Shown in pieces: positions 35,478 to 46,859 of a stretch of 64,000 nucleotides of DNA. The notes under the pieces are model-generated. The model worked only from the letters and a program-made list of their open reading frames with translations, did no database searches and was not told the DNA's origin. Each line of letters starts with the position of its first letter. The first letter of the stretch is position 1. Location of the stretch: assembly GCA_947579605.1 (NCBI GenBank), contig OX388321.1, positions 10,691,427-10,755,426 on the forward strand, in the 5' to 3' direction. Origin of the DNA: Athripsodes cinereus (taxonomy: Eukaryota; Arthropoda; Insecta; Trichoptera; Leptoceridae). Position numbers and translations under genes: made by a program.

Positions 35478-38048
35478 TCAATTCTTGTCGAAAATGTGTA
35501 AAAATTGTTGCTGAATAGATTCAGTCTCGGAGAAGTAATATACTCGACGCGATCCTTTGGTGATTGGAGCGTTGGTTCTGGCAATTATATTACATAAAGG
35601 TACATAACATATATCCTCCCTTAAAGGCCAGTGGTACGATGGAGATGGTCCAAAAGGATGCATGAATTTTACTTTTATGTCACCTTCCTCTTCGTGTTTC
35701 GACAATATCATTCCATAAAACCAGTGACGATCGTACAAACATGCTATGTATGAGTTTGTGGACAATTCTAAAAATGTCATGGTAGAAACTTTTTCTCCCG
35801 TAAACTTGAAAACTAAACTATAGTCCTCTTCTACGCTAACCCTTTTAGTTCCAATGGATGTTGTTGTTATGGGTTCAAAATGGTGGTAACTCCGAGTTCC
35901 AGGAATTGTTTTGGCTTGATTAAATCTATGTTGTAAAAGTTGACGAGATTCCAATAATGTTTCTTTTTTTAATAGCCAGAAACGAATATTTTTTATTTTC
36001 TTTGCGCAAAAATTGTATACCTTGTCGGCGTTATCAATTGCAGTTCCCAAAGTTTGAAGACTCTCCTTTGCAACTAAGCGTTTCACTGTTCCTCCAACCC
36101 CATCACAAGGGGATTTCCCATGACTTGTTGCAAAAAATGACCATGTTGCTTTTAACTCAAAGTCCTCACTATGATGGCAAAGGTTAATAAAATTCTTACA
36201 GTTTTTATATTGTCCAGCGCAACCATCACTGAAATATGCTACTTCACTGATATTCGGAAAATGAGTTTTCAAAAACTGGATGACAATTTTCTGTGTTTCA
36301 TATACAAATACTACATCATGCTCCAAATCGTCCGATAATACACACAAACTTGTAGCCACTATATTTTCTGTTTCTCTAGAACGAGTATAAATAACAACTG
36401 GGTGTAGTGAACAGCTATCTCGATTCCAGTGGTAACTTTGAACTTCGTCTTGAACAACATAAGAGTAATTTTCGCTAAAATCCAGCAAAACTACCGCTTT
36501 ATTATAGTTAAGTGTTTCTTTCAAGGTTTTTAGATATTGGGATTGTGCCTTTGATATAAATGAATGTGGCAGGAGAGTTTCAAGGCTATTGATTAGTGTG
36601 TCCATATATTCTTCCATACTGACGGTTATAGTAATCTGTTGAGATCTGTCTGTAGACACCCATGAGGAATATGAAATGACATCATCAGGGTCCCATTCTT
36701 CGAATTTATCTACTAAAAAAAATTTCAAGTTGTCTTTGGAAGGACATTTAACACAATGGCCCAACATGCAATCTTTACTGTCTACCGAACACACTAACAT
36801 TCTAAGTAAATCGTTATAGGATTCCTCGATGCCACTTCCAATAAGTAGTAATTTTACATTTTGGTGAATTACACATACACACACTGAATGTGTTCCAGCA
36901 GACCCGGCTAAAACACACCATTTTGGACGTAGCATAGAAAATTTTGTAAAACCAATTTTTACGCTGGGATTCACAGTTTTGAACGTAGAATATAATTCTT
37001 TTAAGTTTTGCAATGAGAGTCTTTTCTGCATATATTTATTGGTAGACACGCTCACTATGTCTTTTCTCCCTGGCAGAATCCGTGAGTATTCGTCACTTTG
37101 ATAAAAGTTTTTAACTAAATCAATTGTGTTTTCGCCTAACATTTTGCCTTTTGTTGGCTGCGGAGTGCTTAATATTCCATTTTCTTTAACCAAATTTCTA
37201 GCTTGACGCACAGCATACTCACTTGCTTTAAATTCATCCATTACTTTCTTAATGCTCCAAGAAAGGGGAGCAATTGTTAGAAGTTTTATTCTTTCTCTTC
37301 TTATACTAGTGTTTTCAAGTTTCTCTTTAATAAGATGTATTAGTCTGTCCATATCTTTCGCTTTCTGTTCCATTTGTTTTGTCTCATGCTTTTCGTGACT
37401 TTTGTTCGGAGACAATTCTTTATCTAAAACCTTACCAACTTTTGTTTTTATACTTGCACAGGCGGATTCAATTTTCCTTTTAACATAAGTACTCTTGAGG
37501 TGTGGTGGTACAGAGTGAAACTTTATAGGAGATTCTCCAATATTTATAAAGGAAGAATTTAACTCTTCCAAAGATTCTTCTCTTGAAACAATTGTATCCA
37601 AATCTGAAATTTCAATGTCGCTTCCGATATCTTGTATTGGATCATCTTGAGATGAAAATATCTGTTTTTGAATTTTGACCCTACATGCATGACATATTTT
37701 AAATCCTGGTAAGGCGTTAATTTGTATTGAAAGCTTTTCAATATTTTCACAAAGTTGTAAGGACACAGTTCTTAAACCTTGTATTATTTTTTTATTATGA
37801 ATTTTGTAAGGATCAAAGCAACATGTGTGATATGTTTCAAACTTTTTCAAATAGTATGTTTTATGATATTCACAAACAGTTTTAACTAAATTATGGTTTA
37901 TGTTACTTCTTTTAATTATGAGGTCTTTGTCAAGTTGATTGAATTCTTCAATATTTAGAATTCCAATATTGTTTTTGTAACTAACTTTATGACATTCAGT
38001 ACCATTTATTTCTCCAATTGAACACTTTTCCAATATATTACTAGCCAT
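35478..38048 (-). CDS. Sola-like transposase, intact ORF
   Basis: An 856-residue protein with no internal stop starts at the ATG at 38048 (ATGGCTAGT) and ends at 35478. The N-terminus carries a Cys/His cluster (C76, C77, H84, then C119-x2-C122), probably zinc-binding. A predicted helix-turn-helix-like stretch follows at about 255-295 (SIKKVMDEFKASEYAVRQAR), with a second cysteine group at 420-435. The putative RNase-H-fold catalytic region has D523 in LLDFSENY, D608 in FSDGCAGQYKN and an acidic candidate D649 in PCDGVGG. A conserved C-terminal region follows (WFYGMIL, FMHPFGP). It would bind the element's inverted repeats and cut and rejoin DNA in the nucleus. Assignment of the third catalytic acid is uncertain. 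Confidence 0.8.
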   Translation of the reverse strand: MASNILEKCSIGEINGTECHKVSYKNNIGILNIEEFNQLDKDLIIKRSNINHNLVKTVCEYHKTYYLKKFETYHTCCFDPYKIHNKKIIQGLRTVSLQLCENIEKLSIQINALPGFKICHACRVKIQKQIFSSQDDPIQDIGSDIEISDLDTIVSREESLEELNSSFINIGESPIKFHSVPPHLKSTYVKRKIESACASIKTKVGKVLDKELSPNKSHEKHETKQMEQKAKDMDRLIHLIKEKLENTSIRRERIKLLTIAPLSWSIKKVMDEFKASEYAVRQARNLVKENGILSTPQPTKGKMLGENTIDLVKNFYQSDEYSRILPGRKDIVSVSTNKYMQKRLSLQNLKELYSTFKTVNPSVKIGFTKFSMLRPKWCVLAGSAGTHSVCVCVIHQNVKLLLIGSGIEESYNDLLRMLVCSVDSKDCMLGHCVKCPSKDNLKFFLVDKFEEWDPDDVISYSSWVSTDRSQQITITVSMEEYMDTLINSLETLLPHSFISKAQSQYLKTLKETLNYNKAVVLLDFSENYSYVVQDEVQSYHWNRDSCSLHPVVIYTRSRETENIVATSLCVLSDDLEHDVVFVYETQKIVIQFLKTHFPNISEVAYFSDGCAGQYKNCKNFINLCHHSEDFELKATWSFFATSHGKSPCDGVGGTVKRLVAKESLQTLGTAIDNADKVYNFCAKKIKNIRFWLLKKETLLESRQLLQHRFNQAKTIPGTRSYHHFEPITTTSIGTKRVSVEEDYSLVFKFTGEKVSTMTFLELSTNSYIACLYDRHWFYGMILSKHEEEGDIKVKFMHPFGPSPSYHWPLREDICYVPLCNIIARTNAPITKGSRRVYYFSETESIQQQFLHIFDKN

Positions 38049-38695
38049 TTTAGATCAATAAAATGTAATTTAATATTTTAAAAATCTTGCTGCACAGCTC
38101 ACTAATTAACTCCATTAAATATAAACACGAACTGATCTGTGAGAATACGTCTTATTACAATGAATGAACTTGTAGTGTACTGTGTATTTCATGTAGCAAC
38201 TTGTTCCAATTTTCCTAATATTCTTAAATATTTCCTGTGTGTACCTGTTATACATTTTTTTTAACATAAACTTACTATGATAATTTCTGTTGGATATATT
38301 ATAAGGAAATTTTTTGTTTTCATATTCATTAAACATGAAGAAAGTTTGTTCATTGGAATATAAAAAGGTACCTATGATATAATATGTGAAATCAGTTTTG
38401 TGGATATAAATTTAATAAAATTAATACTTTTAAAATACAATGACACATTTTTTACATGAAAATGTGTGAGTGACAAAATATGCTTCCCATCTTGAATTCA
38501 TCACAAAATTAGCGCATAGAGGACGTTCGATAGCTACCTTTTATGGGATGTGGTGAAATTTTAAATATATTGCACCTAATGAAAAATAATTTAATTTCCA
38601 GTAGAAGGCTAGTATAATCATACAAGTAGAATTAGTTTTCTCCGATGTCGTATTTTTAACCAAGAAGTGAAGGTAAAATAAAGCTGAACTGTGAA
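38049..38695 (-). promoter_or_regulatory. 5' leader region of the Sola-like transposase
   Basis: About 650 bp of AT-rich DNA lie between the transposase ATG and the right inverted repeat. The promoter should lie here or in the repeat, but no TATA or initiator stands out enough to name a site. Confidence 0.35.
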
Positions 38696-39196
38696 ACAGA
38701 CAGCAAAAAAACCATACTTTTTCTTTTATTATCTATTAGATTGTACTTTTAGGCACATTAAAAAATAAAAAATAAATTGGTAAACATACTGCCTCTCCTC
38801 CATATTTATTTTTGAAAAAACCATGTTTTTTAACCTAAAAATTTGCAAAAAGTATTTTTTTTTAATTTTTTGAAGCAATATAATACACCAAATAAATTAT
38901 TTATAGAATCAACATATATTAGAGAATACATAGTAAAAATTTGGGGTGAAAATATTCATAATTAACAGAGATATGATTATTTTTCTTACAAGCCGACCAA
39001 TCACAAAGTCAGCAAAAATTCACTTCGACGAGTAACTTTGAACCTCAATAACTTGGAAAGTATTTGGCCTAGACCAAAAAAATTTGGCATGGTTTCATAA
39101 CTTGGTTATAGTAACACATGAAAAAAAAATCATTAAAATCTGAGGTGATGGGTTACTTTTTGCACTTTTTCTTGGTGAAATGACGTGAATTACCCC
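38696..39196. repeat. Right long terminal inverted repeat of the Sola-like element
   Basis: Partner of 34762-35253. The tip has an insertion (AAAAAGTGC region) absent from the left repeat. Confidence 0.9.
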
Positions 39197-39200
39197 AGTT
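39197..39200. repeat. 4-bp target duplication AGTT (right)
   Basis: Matches AGTT at 34758-34761. Confidence 0.75.
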
Positions 39201-39435
39201 ACTACATTTGTATCAATCTTTATAAAATGTATTGTGTGTAAAGATCACTGCAAATAATTGGATATGTTTGGATTTGAGTTGGAGTTTAGACTTTTAGATG
39301 TTTTATATACTTGACGATTTTATTTTCTTATATAATAAATTCAAATGCATCATTGGAAAACCAACTAAAATTTACAAATCATGTTTCCAAATTGTTTTGA
39401 AACTGACCTCAATTTTTAGTTTTGCAAGGATATTG

Positions 39436-39570
39436 TGATTAATTATGAGTTATCATTATAAATCACATTTTTTAGTATTTTCTGAACAATATTAATTACA
39501 TATTATGTAATTAATATTGTTCAGAAAATACTAAAAAATGTGATTTATAATGATAACTCATAATTAATCA
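39436..39570. repeat. Perfect 67-bp palindrome with 1-nt centre
   Basis: From TGATTAATTATGAGTTATC to the centre T at 39503 and back, both arms are exactly complementary over 67 bp. No target duplication or known transposon terminus is visible. Confidence 0.95.
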
Positions 39571-39574
39571 AGAA

Positions 39575-40065
39575 TTAAAATGTGGTAATTTGCATAGTTC
39601 ACAAATATTTTACTAAAGCGCCTCAAATTTCTGCATGTAACTCTTGGTTACCTTTTTGGTCTTTGATCTGGTGGAACGGCCATACAGCTCGGGACAAATT
39701 GATTCATATAAAACCGGCCGTGAATGCCTAAGATTTTACCTTTATTTTTAAATACAATTAGCTATCGATATTGATGAAAGTGAGATTGCAGGGTCTTTTA
39801 GGTTTTCTTCATTGGTTCTGATAATTAACTATTGATTTTTAATATTGTTACATGTTTTGAAGGAATTTTACATAATAATAAATAGCAATCTAACTAAACG
39901 CTGTGGGGATATGGATAGAGCAACTGAGTGAGTAGGTATATTGAGGTAGTCTGATTGCGACGGATGGAAGATACGATAAGGACATGAAAGATTTATGTAC
40001 GTAGAAAGAAATTTGAACGTTAGTGAAGAAGGCTGATCTATCTATCTGAAAGATGTGAATTTGCA
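39575..40065. other. No recognisable gene
   Basis: Nothing recognised. Confidence 0.45.
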
Positions 40066-40069
40066 AGAA

Positions 40070-40235
40070 TTACCGGATTTGACCACGTGGTTCGAATTCT
40101 CAAGGACGATCGAGTGTTGAATAAGAGAAATTGGCGTGCATGAGGAGGCGAAAGAAGTATGTAAGGATAGAACAACATGATGTTCCATTCTCTTTGCCTA
40201 CCCTACTCGGGACATAGCGTGAGGTTATAGTATAG
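40070..40235 (+). pseudogene. LINE-D C-terminal fragment, decayed
   Basis: GACCACGTGGTTCGAATTCT, CAAGGACGATCGAGTG, GAGGCGAAAGAAGTATGTAA and CTACTCGGGACATAGCGTGA follow the order of the 30.2-30.6 kb copy with deletions and stops. Confidence 0.75.
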
Positions 40236-40239
40236 TGTA

Positions 40240-41860
40240 TGGATAAAGGATATGGCATAAGGGTTTAGATACCTATTATTGAAAAAAAAAATCTCTTAGG
40301 TGCTCATGCGCCGATGTGTATTTTTTGAGTAATAATCTCTTAGATATTAATCTCTTAACACATGTTTACATGCTTGAATATAATATATAATGGTAAATTG
40401 ACGTGGGTATTTACTTTTTCCAATACAAATTCAATTATTATGTGAGAAATACACAATGGATTTTGGGCGTCGCACCACAATACACGATAACATATAATGG
40501 GCACCACTAGTCTGGCTGGCATAAGTATTATAGATACGTAATAGAATTGGTAGGTATTACTCGTATTTAATTGAATTGGAAAATACGTATTAACTGTTTG
40601 TGACAGAGGTCGAATTAACGTAAACTTGGGTTCGCGTGCACGACACAGTAGGTATTATAAGAGTGACAAAAAAGAAATGAAAAAGAAGACATATTGACCT
40701 GTCCGTATTGATTTGATGGAAAAAGGATGGTTTTACTAAGTCGCATTTTGAAAATGACAACTAGTTATTAAATGAGTTTTTTTAATGCACAATTTTCTTG
40801 ACGAATTGGAAGAAAATTTAAATTTTTAATTGTTTGAGCTTAAAGTTTTGGAATAATTATTTTCTTTTCTTGATATTAAGCTATTAAACACCACCATATT
40901 TTTCTTTCTTTTTTTCTCGGCAAATAATATGTCAAAATGGAGAAAGTAACTTTAGTGGAAACTATATTTGTTAAGAACCATGTACAATTAAAGTGATGAC
41001 GGAACAAGTAGTTTCGCAAATGTTATCACTAAATTTGAGTGAAAATTACAATGTTTCATTTATTTTGCATAAATCAATAATTAACTAAAGGGTTCAAGTG
41101 ACTGTAAAAGGCAACTTTTTTAAGTTATGACACCCATTTTGAATCTCTCTTTTTCTCTAACACGGAGAGGACAATCTGTATGTTTATAACTTAATAACTT
41201 GCAGTAAGTCCTCACTTGCGTGATATACTGTGTTGGTACACAGAGAGAGACAGAGTACCTACCTATTACTTTTCTAGTTCTTTGTCTGGTAATGTTGCCA
41301 TTATAAACAAATAAAGCTAGACACATATTGACGAATGGGTATCACAGAATGCGGAATCGAAAACTCATATTATATAAACAGAATAGTAATGGAAGTAGTA
41401 AAAGAATTATTGTGATTTATATTCAGAGTAAATAATATAGTACATAATTAATGTCGATAGTTTCGTTCTTGGGTTATTAATTATACTGAACACAGCGGGT
41501 TTAAGTGGTGAAGCGAGTGATAAAATTCCAATAAACCTTCATTATTTTTGATTTGATGACTCATTAATATATAAGCTTTATGATCCCTATAATACAAATC
41601 AAAACGTTTTTATTAAGTGTCGGTTTATTGCAATACAGCGAAATATTATCTCTTTATACCTACATTAAATTGCAAATTATTATGTGAGAAATTCGACAAA
41701 TTCGTTTCACGCTGTATCTAATTTACGTATAGTTAAAAACTATACAAGGAAACGATAATGAATATTCTCTCTTTGTAACTAAAAAATCTGATTTTATAAT
41801 AAATCCAAATGCATTCTGAAACATTCTCACAAAAAACAATGCTTTTGTATTGTGAAAGCG
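40240..41860. other. AT-rich DNA, weak SINE-R1 trace
   Basis: A diverged SINE-R1 middle block occurs at about 41125-41235 (GACACCCATTTTGAATC and ACGGAGAGGACAATCTGT). Otherwise no gene recognised. Confidence 0.4.
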
Positions 41861-41869
41861 GAGGTGTTC

Positions 41870-41940
41870 GGCATCGAAAGGATTCGAGCTCGGAACGGGA
41901 GAAAGTTGATTCACTATCATTAGGCCACTGACCACATAAA
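41870..41940 (-). repeat. tRNA-related SINE head
   Basis: The minus strand reads TGGTCAGTGGCCTAATGATA, an A-box-like start, and GAGCTCGAATCC, a B-box-like block about 40 bp on. The acceptor stem does not close. A similar B-box block occurs at 22221-22232. Confidence 0.5.
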
Positions 41941-41944
41941 CTAC

Positions 41945-44060
41945 AAAAATGAGCTTATGGTTGAACTTTCTCCAATAAATACACTTATAATGAAGAATTA
42001 ATGAATTGATAAATAAAATAAACTTAATGAATTTCTAATCGAAGTTTTAATTACGGCTAATAATTATATACATGAACACCATTTTACCACCAGATTAATG
42101 ACAACGTTGCAAAGTTTGATCTTTGGAATTAATTCTGCACGATACTGAGAATACTTCAGCCAGGCTGTCGACCGTTTCTGTAAATTATAATTGATTTAGT
42201 CATATTTAAACATTTCATCTTAAAGTATTCCAAAAATGGGGCGAGTAAGCAAAATAAACAGTAAAATAAAAAAAAAATTACAAACCTATTTATCGGGCAG
42301 CCCAAACAATTTTTTTGCAAAGGTAATTTTTATCTAAAGGTATGTAGATATGTAGGCAAAACTATCAAATTAAAACTTTTGTAATTCATTTTACATCACC
42401 GCACAGAGTACAGGTAAAATGCATCATTAAAAAGTATTTCAAATAACAGTTCACTGTTTCAAAAAAACAGTACTATTTCCGGAATTCAAAATGTTTTTTT
42501 ACCATCTATGTATAGAATACAATATAATATACTATGCAATAGAAGTATTACTGAAATCGTAGTAGGTACCTACTCACAAAGAGAAATTTATTTTGTTAAT
42601 AATATTTATATTAAACCAGTACCTAGTTGCAAGGTATGACTAAATCGAAGGACCAATCATGTTTATATTATAGGTGGAATCAATACATCTTATTAATCTT
42701 TGCCATTTTTAAATACATTTTTATATATATCCAGTTTAGTTGGAGGATATCACATCACAGCGATAAACTCATCTTCTGTAATAATTGATGATTTATGGTT
42801 TAAGTGTAATGATTTGTAATTTTGTTTTTTTTTGTCAATAAAATTTCTTCAAACTAGTTGTCATCACTGTTCAGGGTGACAAATCTTAAATAAAATACTG
42901 TAGTTTGACTTCAACTATTCTTCTCAGTAACTGTCTTGGTCTCTCTACTGAGGAAACCACGATCTGTTGTACGAAAAGTAAACAGATCGAAATAAATGTA
43001 AAAAAAGAAAGTAATAACTGTAATAGTGATTTTTATTCTAAAAGGTTTGTTTAGTTTAGGCCACATTTAATAAAACCATATAACGTATTTAGGGTACCAG
43101 TAAACATTGCAGTCTTCAATTTACTTCTAAATGCGAAAACACTGTCTCCTATGCGGTCAGCTCGAGTTTTTTTCCAGCCATCATCTCTGAATTTCTTGCC
43201 AGATACTGGAATATGCAGCTAATAAATGCGTTTTATCTGTTTGTTTACAAAACCCAACAAGAACACGATCGTCTGCACACTAGACTCTTCATGGATATTC
43301 TCTCTAGAATGCGGTCAATGCACGCGAAAAGTTGTACATGACCAACAGATGGACCGATGATTAACCAAATTAGAATATTTCATATGTCATTACTTTTTTT
43401 TCACTATTTTTTACCTGGTCTTTTTTACATCCACGATTTCAGTAGCCACATTTAAATGTATATGAGATGGTTGGCTCGGGGCCAAATTGTGGTTATGTGC
43501 TCTGTTGGAGGATAAGTTTGATTTAGACAGAGAAATCCGAAGCGACGTGAAATTATTTAATGGTTTCAATGTTTTTCAGTACTTTAAGTATCCACAGATA
43601 TACAAAAACCTATGTACGTACCCACTAACAATTTTCGAATCTTTACATATTATTATGTTTCACCATTTACATAGTTAGGTTACAACGTGGTCTACTTTTA
43701 TAGTTATATATGTAATATATTAAGTATATAAATATTATATAAAAGTAGAATAGGAAATTTATATATAATTAATTTCACTTCAGAGGGATTGCTCCCAAAA
43801 ATCAAATTTCCGTTTCAGCAAGGAAAATAACAATATTGAATATACAAAAGGCACACGCTGGGTATATTTACTGTATAAGGTGTACCTATGTATCTACGAG
43901 TATGTATACTATCGTTCAAATATTATAACTATATATATATAAATAATATAATTAGAGGAATTCATTCGCTTTCATATCATCAGATCGCGAGTAACGTTCT
44001 TTTAGTTTTTAAGGTTTTCACCAACACCCTTAAGATTTGATGAATAGCACCAAAAATAAT
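41945..44060. other. AT-rich DNA without recognisable gene
   Basis: No gene recognised. A 9-bp-stem hairpin at 42948-42984 (CGATCTGTT with AACAGATCG) precedes AATAAATG. Confidence 0.4.
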
Positions 44061-44067
44061 TTTTGGT

Positions 44068-45054
44068 ATGTCAGCCTATTATTTTTTACAACATTTTTTG
44101 TTGATGTCATTATTGTTTCCGACTGAACTACATGTGAAACTTATTCAAAACTTAGGCTTTACAACATATTGTTATGCAGACGATCGCATTTTCTTTAAAT
44201 CATGCACCCCGGAATCCAAATCTGCTCTTGAGCAAGAAGTCGTTTCGTGCATAACGGACATTTCATCCTGGATGTCTAACAATATGCTTAAAATCAACCC
44301 CACCAAAACTGAATTTCTCTGGATAGCGTCTCCACGAAGACAACATCTCATAAACGCTGACCCTATTCGTGTACAAAACGTGGACATAGTCCCATCTAAC
44401 CACGTAAAGTTCCTCGGAGCGCATCTTGATAACGCCCTTACGATGGAGAAACACATATCATCTACTGTTAGTAGTGGTTTTTATACTTTAAGGCAGCTCA
44501 AGAATATAAGGAAAAATATATCAACCGACGGAGCTAAAACCATAATTAACTCATTCGTCGTATCACGATTGGATTACTGCAATGGCATCCTCGCAAATCT
44601 TCCACAATATCAACTCCAGAGAATTCAGTCCGTTTTTAATGCGGCTGCACGTTTCATTTATCAACTGAATCGCTCTTCACACATATCCGCCACCCTTCAA
44701 TCTCTTCACTGGCTCAGATGTCCAGAGAGAGTTGAATTTAAAGTGTGTTTGACAGTATTTAAGGCACTTCATTCTATGGCCCCAGAATATATCATGGAAC
44801 TCTGTGGTAGACAGGCGTTAAGTCATAGACAGACAACACTTAGGTCTTGTCAAGATATAACAACTAAATTGGAGGTGACCAGTACTGTATCGAAACCAGT
44901 GTACGTGGAGCGTGCTTTTGCAATATCTGCACCTGTAGTCTGGAACAGGCTTCCACAAACGATCAGAGAAACGCAGGACATATCTCGTTTCAAGAACCAA
45001 CTGAAAACTTATCTATTCAAGAAATCTCACGGAATAATTCAAGCACAACCTTAG
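44068..45054 (+). pseudogene. L2/CR1-like LINE reverse transcriptase, 5'-truncated but open
   Basis: The 328-residue frame starts inside the RT palm: YADD at residues 36-39, followed by SWMSNNMLKINPTKTEFLW, then VKFLGAHLDNALTMEKHIS. The thumb and C-terminal block follow: SRLDYCNGILANLPQYQL, AARFIYQL, LQSLHWLRCPERVEFKVC, FKALHSMAPEYI and the ending FKNQLKTYLFKKSH. This SRLDYCN / LHWL-R--FK--- / WN-LP / FK--LKT-LF series is the hallmark of L2/CR1-type LINEs. Endonuclease and RT fingers are missing. The stop is followed by a 3' UTR (CCTTGAGGTGGAT, CACAAAACGGCGC) and an AAT-repeat tail at 45116-45155. No internal stops, so the insertion is fairly recent. Confidence 0.88.
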
Positions 45055-45115
45055 TTAGCAAAGAGCGCCCTTGAGGTGGATTTTTTTCACAAAACGGCGC
45101 TTTACAAATCATCCA

Positions 45116-45154
<39 letters not shown>

Positions 45155-45155
45155 T
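45116..45155 (+). repeat. (AAT)n tail of the L2-like LINE
   Basis: About 13 AAT units directly follow the LINE 3' UTR, as in other copies (14905-14915). Confidence 0.9.
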
Positions 45156-45162
45156 ATGGTAT

Positions 45163-45978
45163 TGTAACGGGTATTATTAATACAAGTCACTTATTTACAC
45201 TTAATATTCCCTGAAGGGGAATGCAGAGAGTCAACACTTAAATACTAATTTGGGCGCCAGGTGTACTTCTGAAGGGGTACACCGAGAGAGTTCAAAACAC
45301 TGTTTAGCAAATTCACAATTTATTACAATCACTTGACAACTGGTACAATACTGTATAAAGAAAGTAACACTTTTAGTAAAACAATACGAAGACACCTCCA
45401 GGCTAGGTTAGATGGAATTTGAGGTAGTCGGTGAGAGAGTAGGTAAGAAGGGTCGCTACTACTGTATGGCACCAAGAGTAGGCACATCTCGGACTGCCAG
45501 GGAGAGTTACCTAATAGCAACAAGAGTAGGTACTTCTTGGACAGCTAAAGAGGGTAACGGTAGGTAAGGAGAATTACTTCATAGCAACAAGAGTAGGTAC
45601 TTCTTGGACAGCTAGAGAGTAACGGGTAGGTAAGGAGACCTTGGCCCTGGAAGAGCCACCATGATTCTCCCTTTCAGTATGACGGGTTCCGTCTTTTATA
45701 CCCTTGAGTCAGTACTGAACAGCTGATGGAGACCTTGGAAGTGGATAGTGTAGTGGTGGGAGATGTACCTGTTCCTGAACTCCGCCTATCTATTTCCGGT
45801 TGGAGTGTTCTAGAAGGTTCTACAACGTTCGGGAACATTCTGGAGGCTTCCATCAATGAGACATCTATCGATGAACCTAGCAACTAATCAAGTACTTCCT
45901 GTGTCTTGACAGCGGCTGTCAGTCATGATTGGCAGATTATATTATTATTATGCTATGTTGAAATTACGTGGTGTTACA
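45163..45978 (-). mobile_element. Solo LTR of an LTR retrotransposon, 816 bp
   Basis: The segment starts TGTAACGGG and ends GTGTTACA, so the termini TGTAAC/GTTACA are inverted, and GTAT (45159-45162 and 45979-45982) is duplicated on both sides. On the minus strand a TATA box, GGTATAAAAGAC, lies at about 45694-45705 and an AATAAA signal at about 45322-45327, in the order expected of U3-R-U5. No gag/pol or tRNA primer site adjoins it, so internal sequence was probably lost by LTR-LTR recombination. A direct repeat (AGCAACAAGAGTAGGTACTT, at about 45518 and 45581) lies inside. It sits just beyond the AAT tail of the L2-like LINE. Confidence 0.88.
45690..45706 (-). promoter_or_regulatory. TATA box of the solo LTR
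   Basis: GGGTATAAAAGACGG on the minus strand is a strong TATA element in the expected U3 position. Confidence 0.6.
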
Positions 45979-46438
45979 GTATTTGTTTTCTTTTTCCAGC
46001 TTTCGATCTCCATACTATGTAAAGACAATCTATTTCTGAAAATTTAATAGTTTACTGTGGATTTATCAAATGACAGTTTATACAATGAGATTATTGAAAT
46101 GATCTAAAAATGATTCGATTATTATAGTCATAACAGCGGTGCCATGAACGGTTTAACAATTTTTTGTATATACCGCTACCGCTAGTCTGTCAGGTTGTCA
46201 ATGGATCACTGCCTAAAGGCGTAGTACATAATGCTATGTTGTACAATATTTGGTCATATTATTGAGGTGGGTGGGATCCTAAAATTGAAAACCACTTACG
46301 ATGCGAAAATATTGCAATATATATTTATATTCAATTCTACTCTTGTTCTTATACTATCCGAACAAGCATTACGTACACGTGATGGAAGAAATTAATATTT
46401 TGTTGCGTTTGGTATTGAAAAAGTAATCTTCTTCTTCT

Positions 46439-46811
46439 TCAAGTGCCTTGTCGGGTCCCCCCAACGTTGGCGATCACCTCGGCGAACTTGTCCCTGTCCT
46501 GCGCTGCTCGAAACAGCTCTTCTACACTTCGGATGCCGGTCCACGCCCTTATGTTTCGCAGCCAGGACATCTGTCTCCTACCGGGACCTCGGCGTCCCTC
46601 AATTTTCCCCTTCAAATCAGTTGGAGAAGGTGGTATTTTTCTCCACGCAGAACATGACCAGATGTGAAACCTTCCGAAACTTGATGATTGACAACAGCTC
46701 CCTGTCAACTCTAGCTCGCCTCAGGACTTCGGTATTGGAAACCATGTCGGTCCAGGGAATTCTGAGCATACGACAATCGAGCCACATTTCAAATACGTCC
46801 AGTCTGTTCAT
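46439..46811 (-). pseudogene. LINE-B C-terminal fragment, frameshifted
   Basis: Two minus-strand frames together cover MNRLDVFEMWLDCRMLRIPW, VLRRARVDREL, KVSHLVMF and, after a frameshift near 46620-46660, LKGKIEGRRGPGRRQMSWLR and FRAAQDRDKF to NVGGT. Same family as 13612-14520. A GAAGAAGAAGAAG tail follows on the minus strand (46428-46440). Confidence 0.82.
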
Positions 46812-46859
46812 TGTATTAAAAAGTAATAATCATCTTATTCTCAAAATATAGTATAGACC

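Larger units (their letters stand above)
34762..39196 (-). mobile_element. Complete Sola-like DNA transposon, 4435 bp
   Basis: Ends GGGGTATTTCACGTCATTTC (left) and inverted GGGGTAATTCACGTCATTTC (right) open long terminal inverted repeats of about 492 bp (34762-35253) and 501 bp (38696-39196). The repeats differ by scattered substitutions and an indel of roughly 9 bp near the tips. AGTT duplications flank the element. A single unbroken minus-strand gene of 856 codons fills most of the interior. A 4-bp duplication and the N-terminal Cys/His cluster plus DFSENY and DGCAGQYKN motifs best fit the Sola superfamily, which is a judgement from memory of family features, not a search result. Confidence 0.85.

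Noticed and set aside
42940..42995. CTGAGGA ... GAAA near AATAAATG resembling another hammerhead
   Set aside because: The bases between the core and GAAA do not form helix II, and the segment folds better as a simple 9-bp hairpin (CGATCTGTT/AACAGATCG).
43975..44000. Minus-strand CTGATGA followed by GAAA
   Set aside because: Only three bases separate the two motifs, too few for helix II, and no helix I pairing was found.
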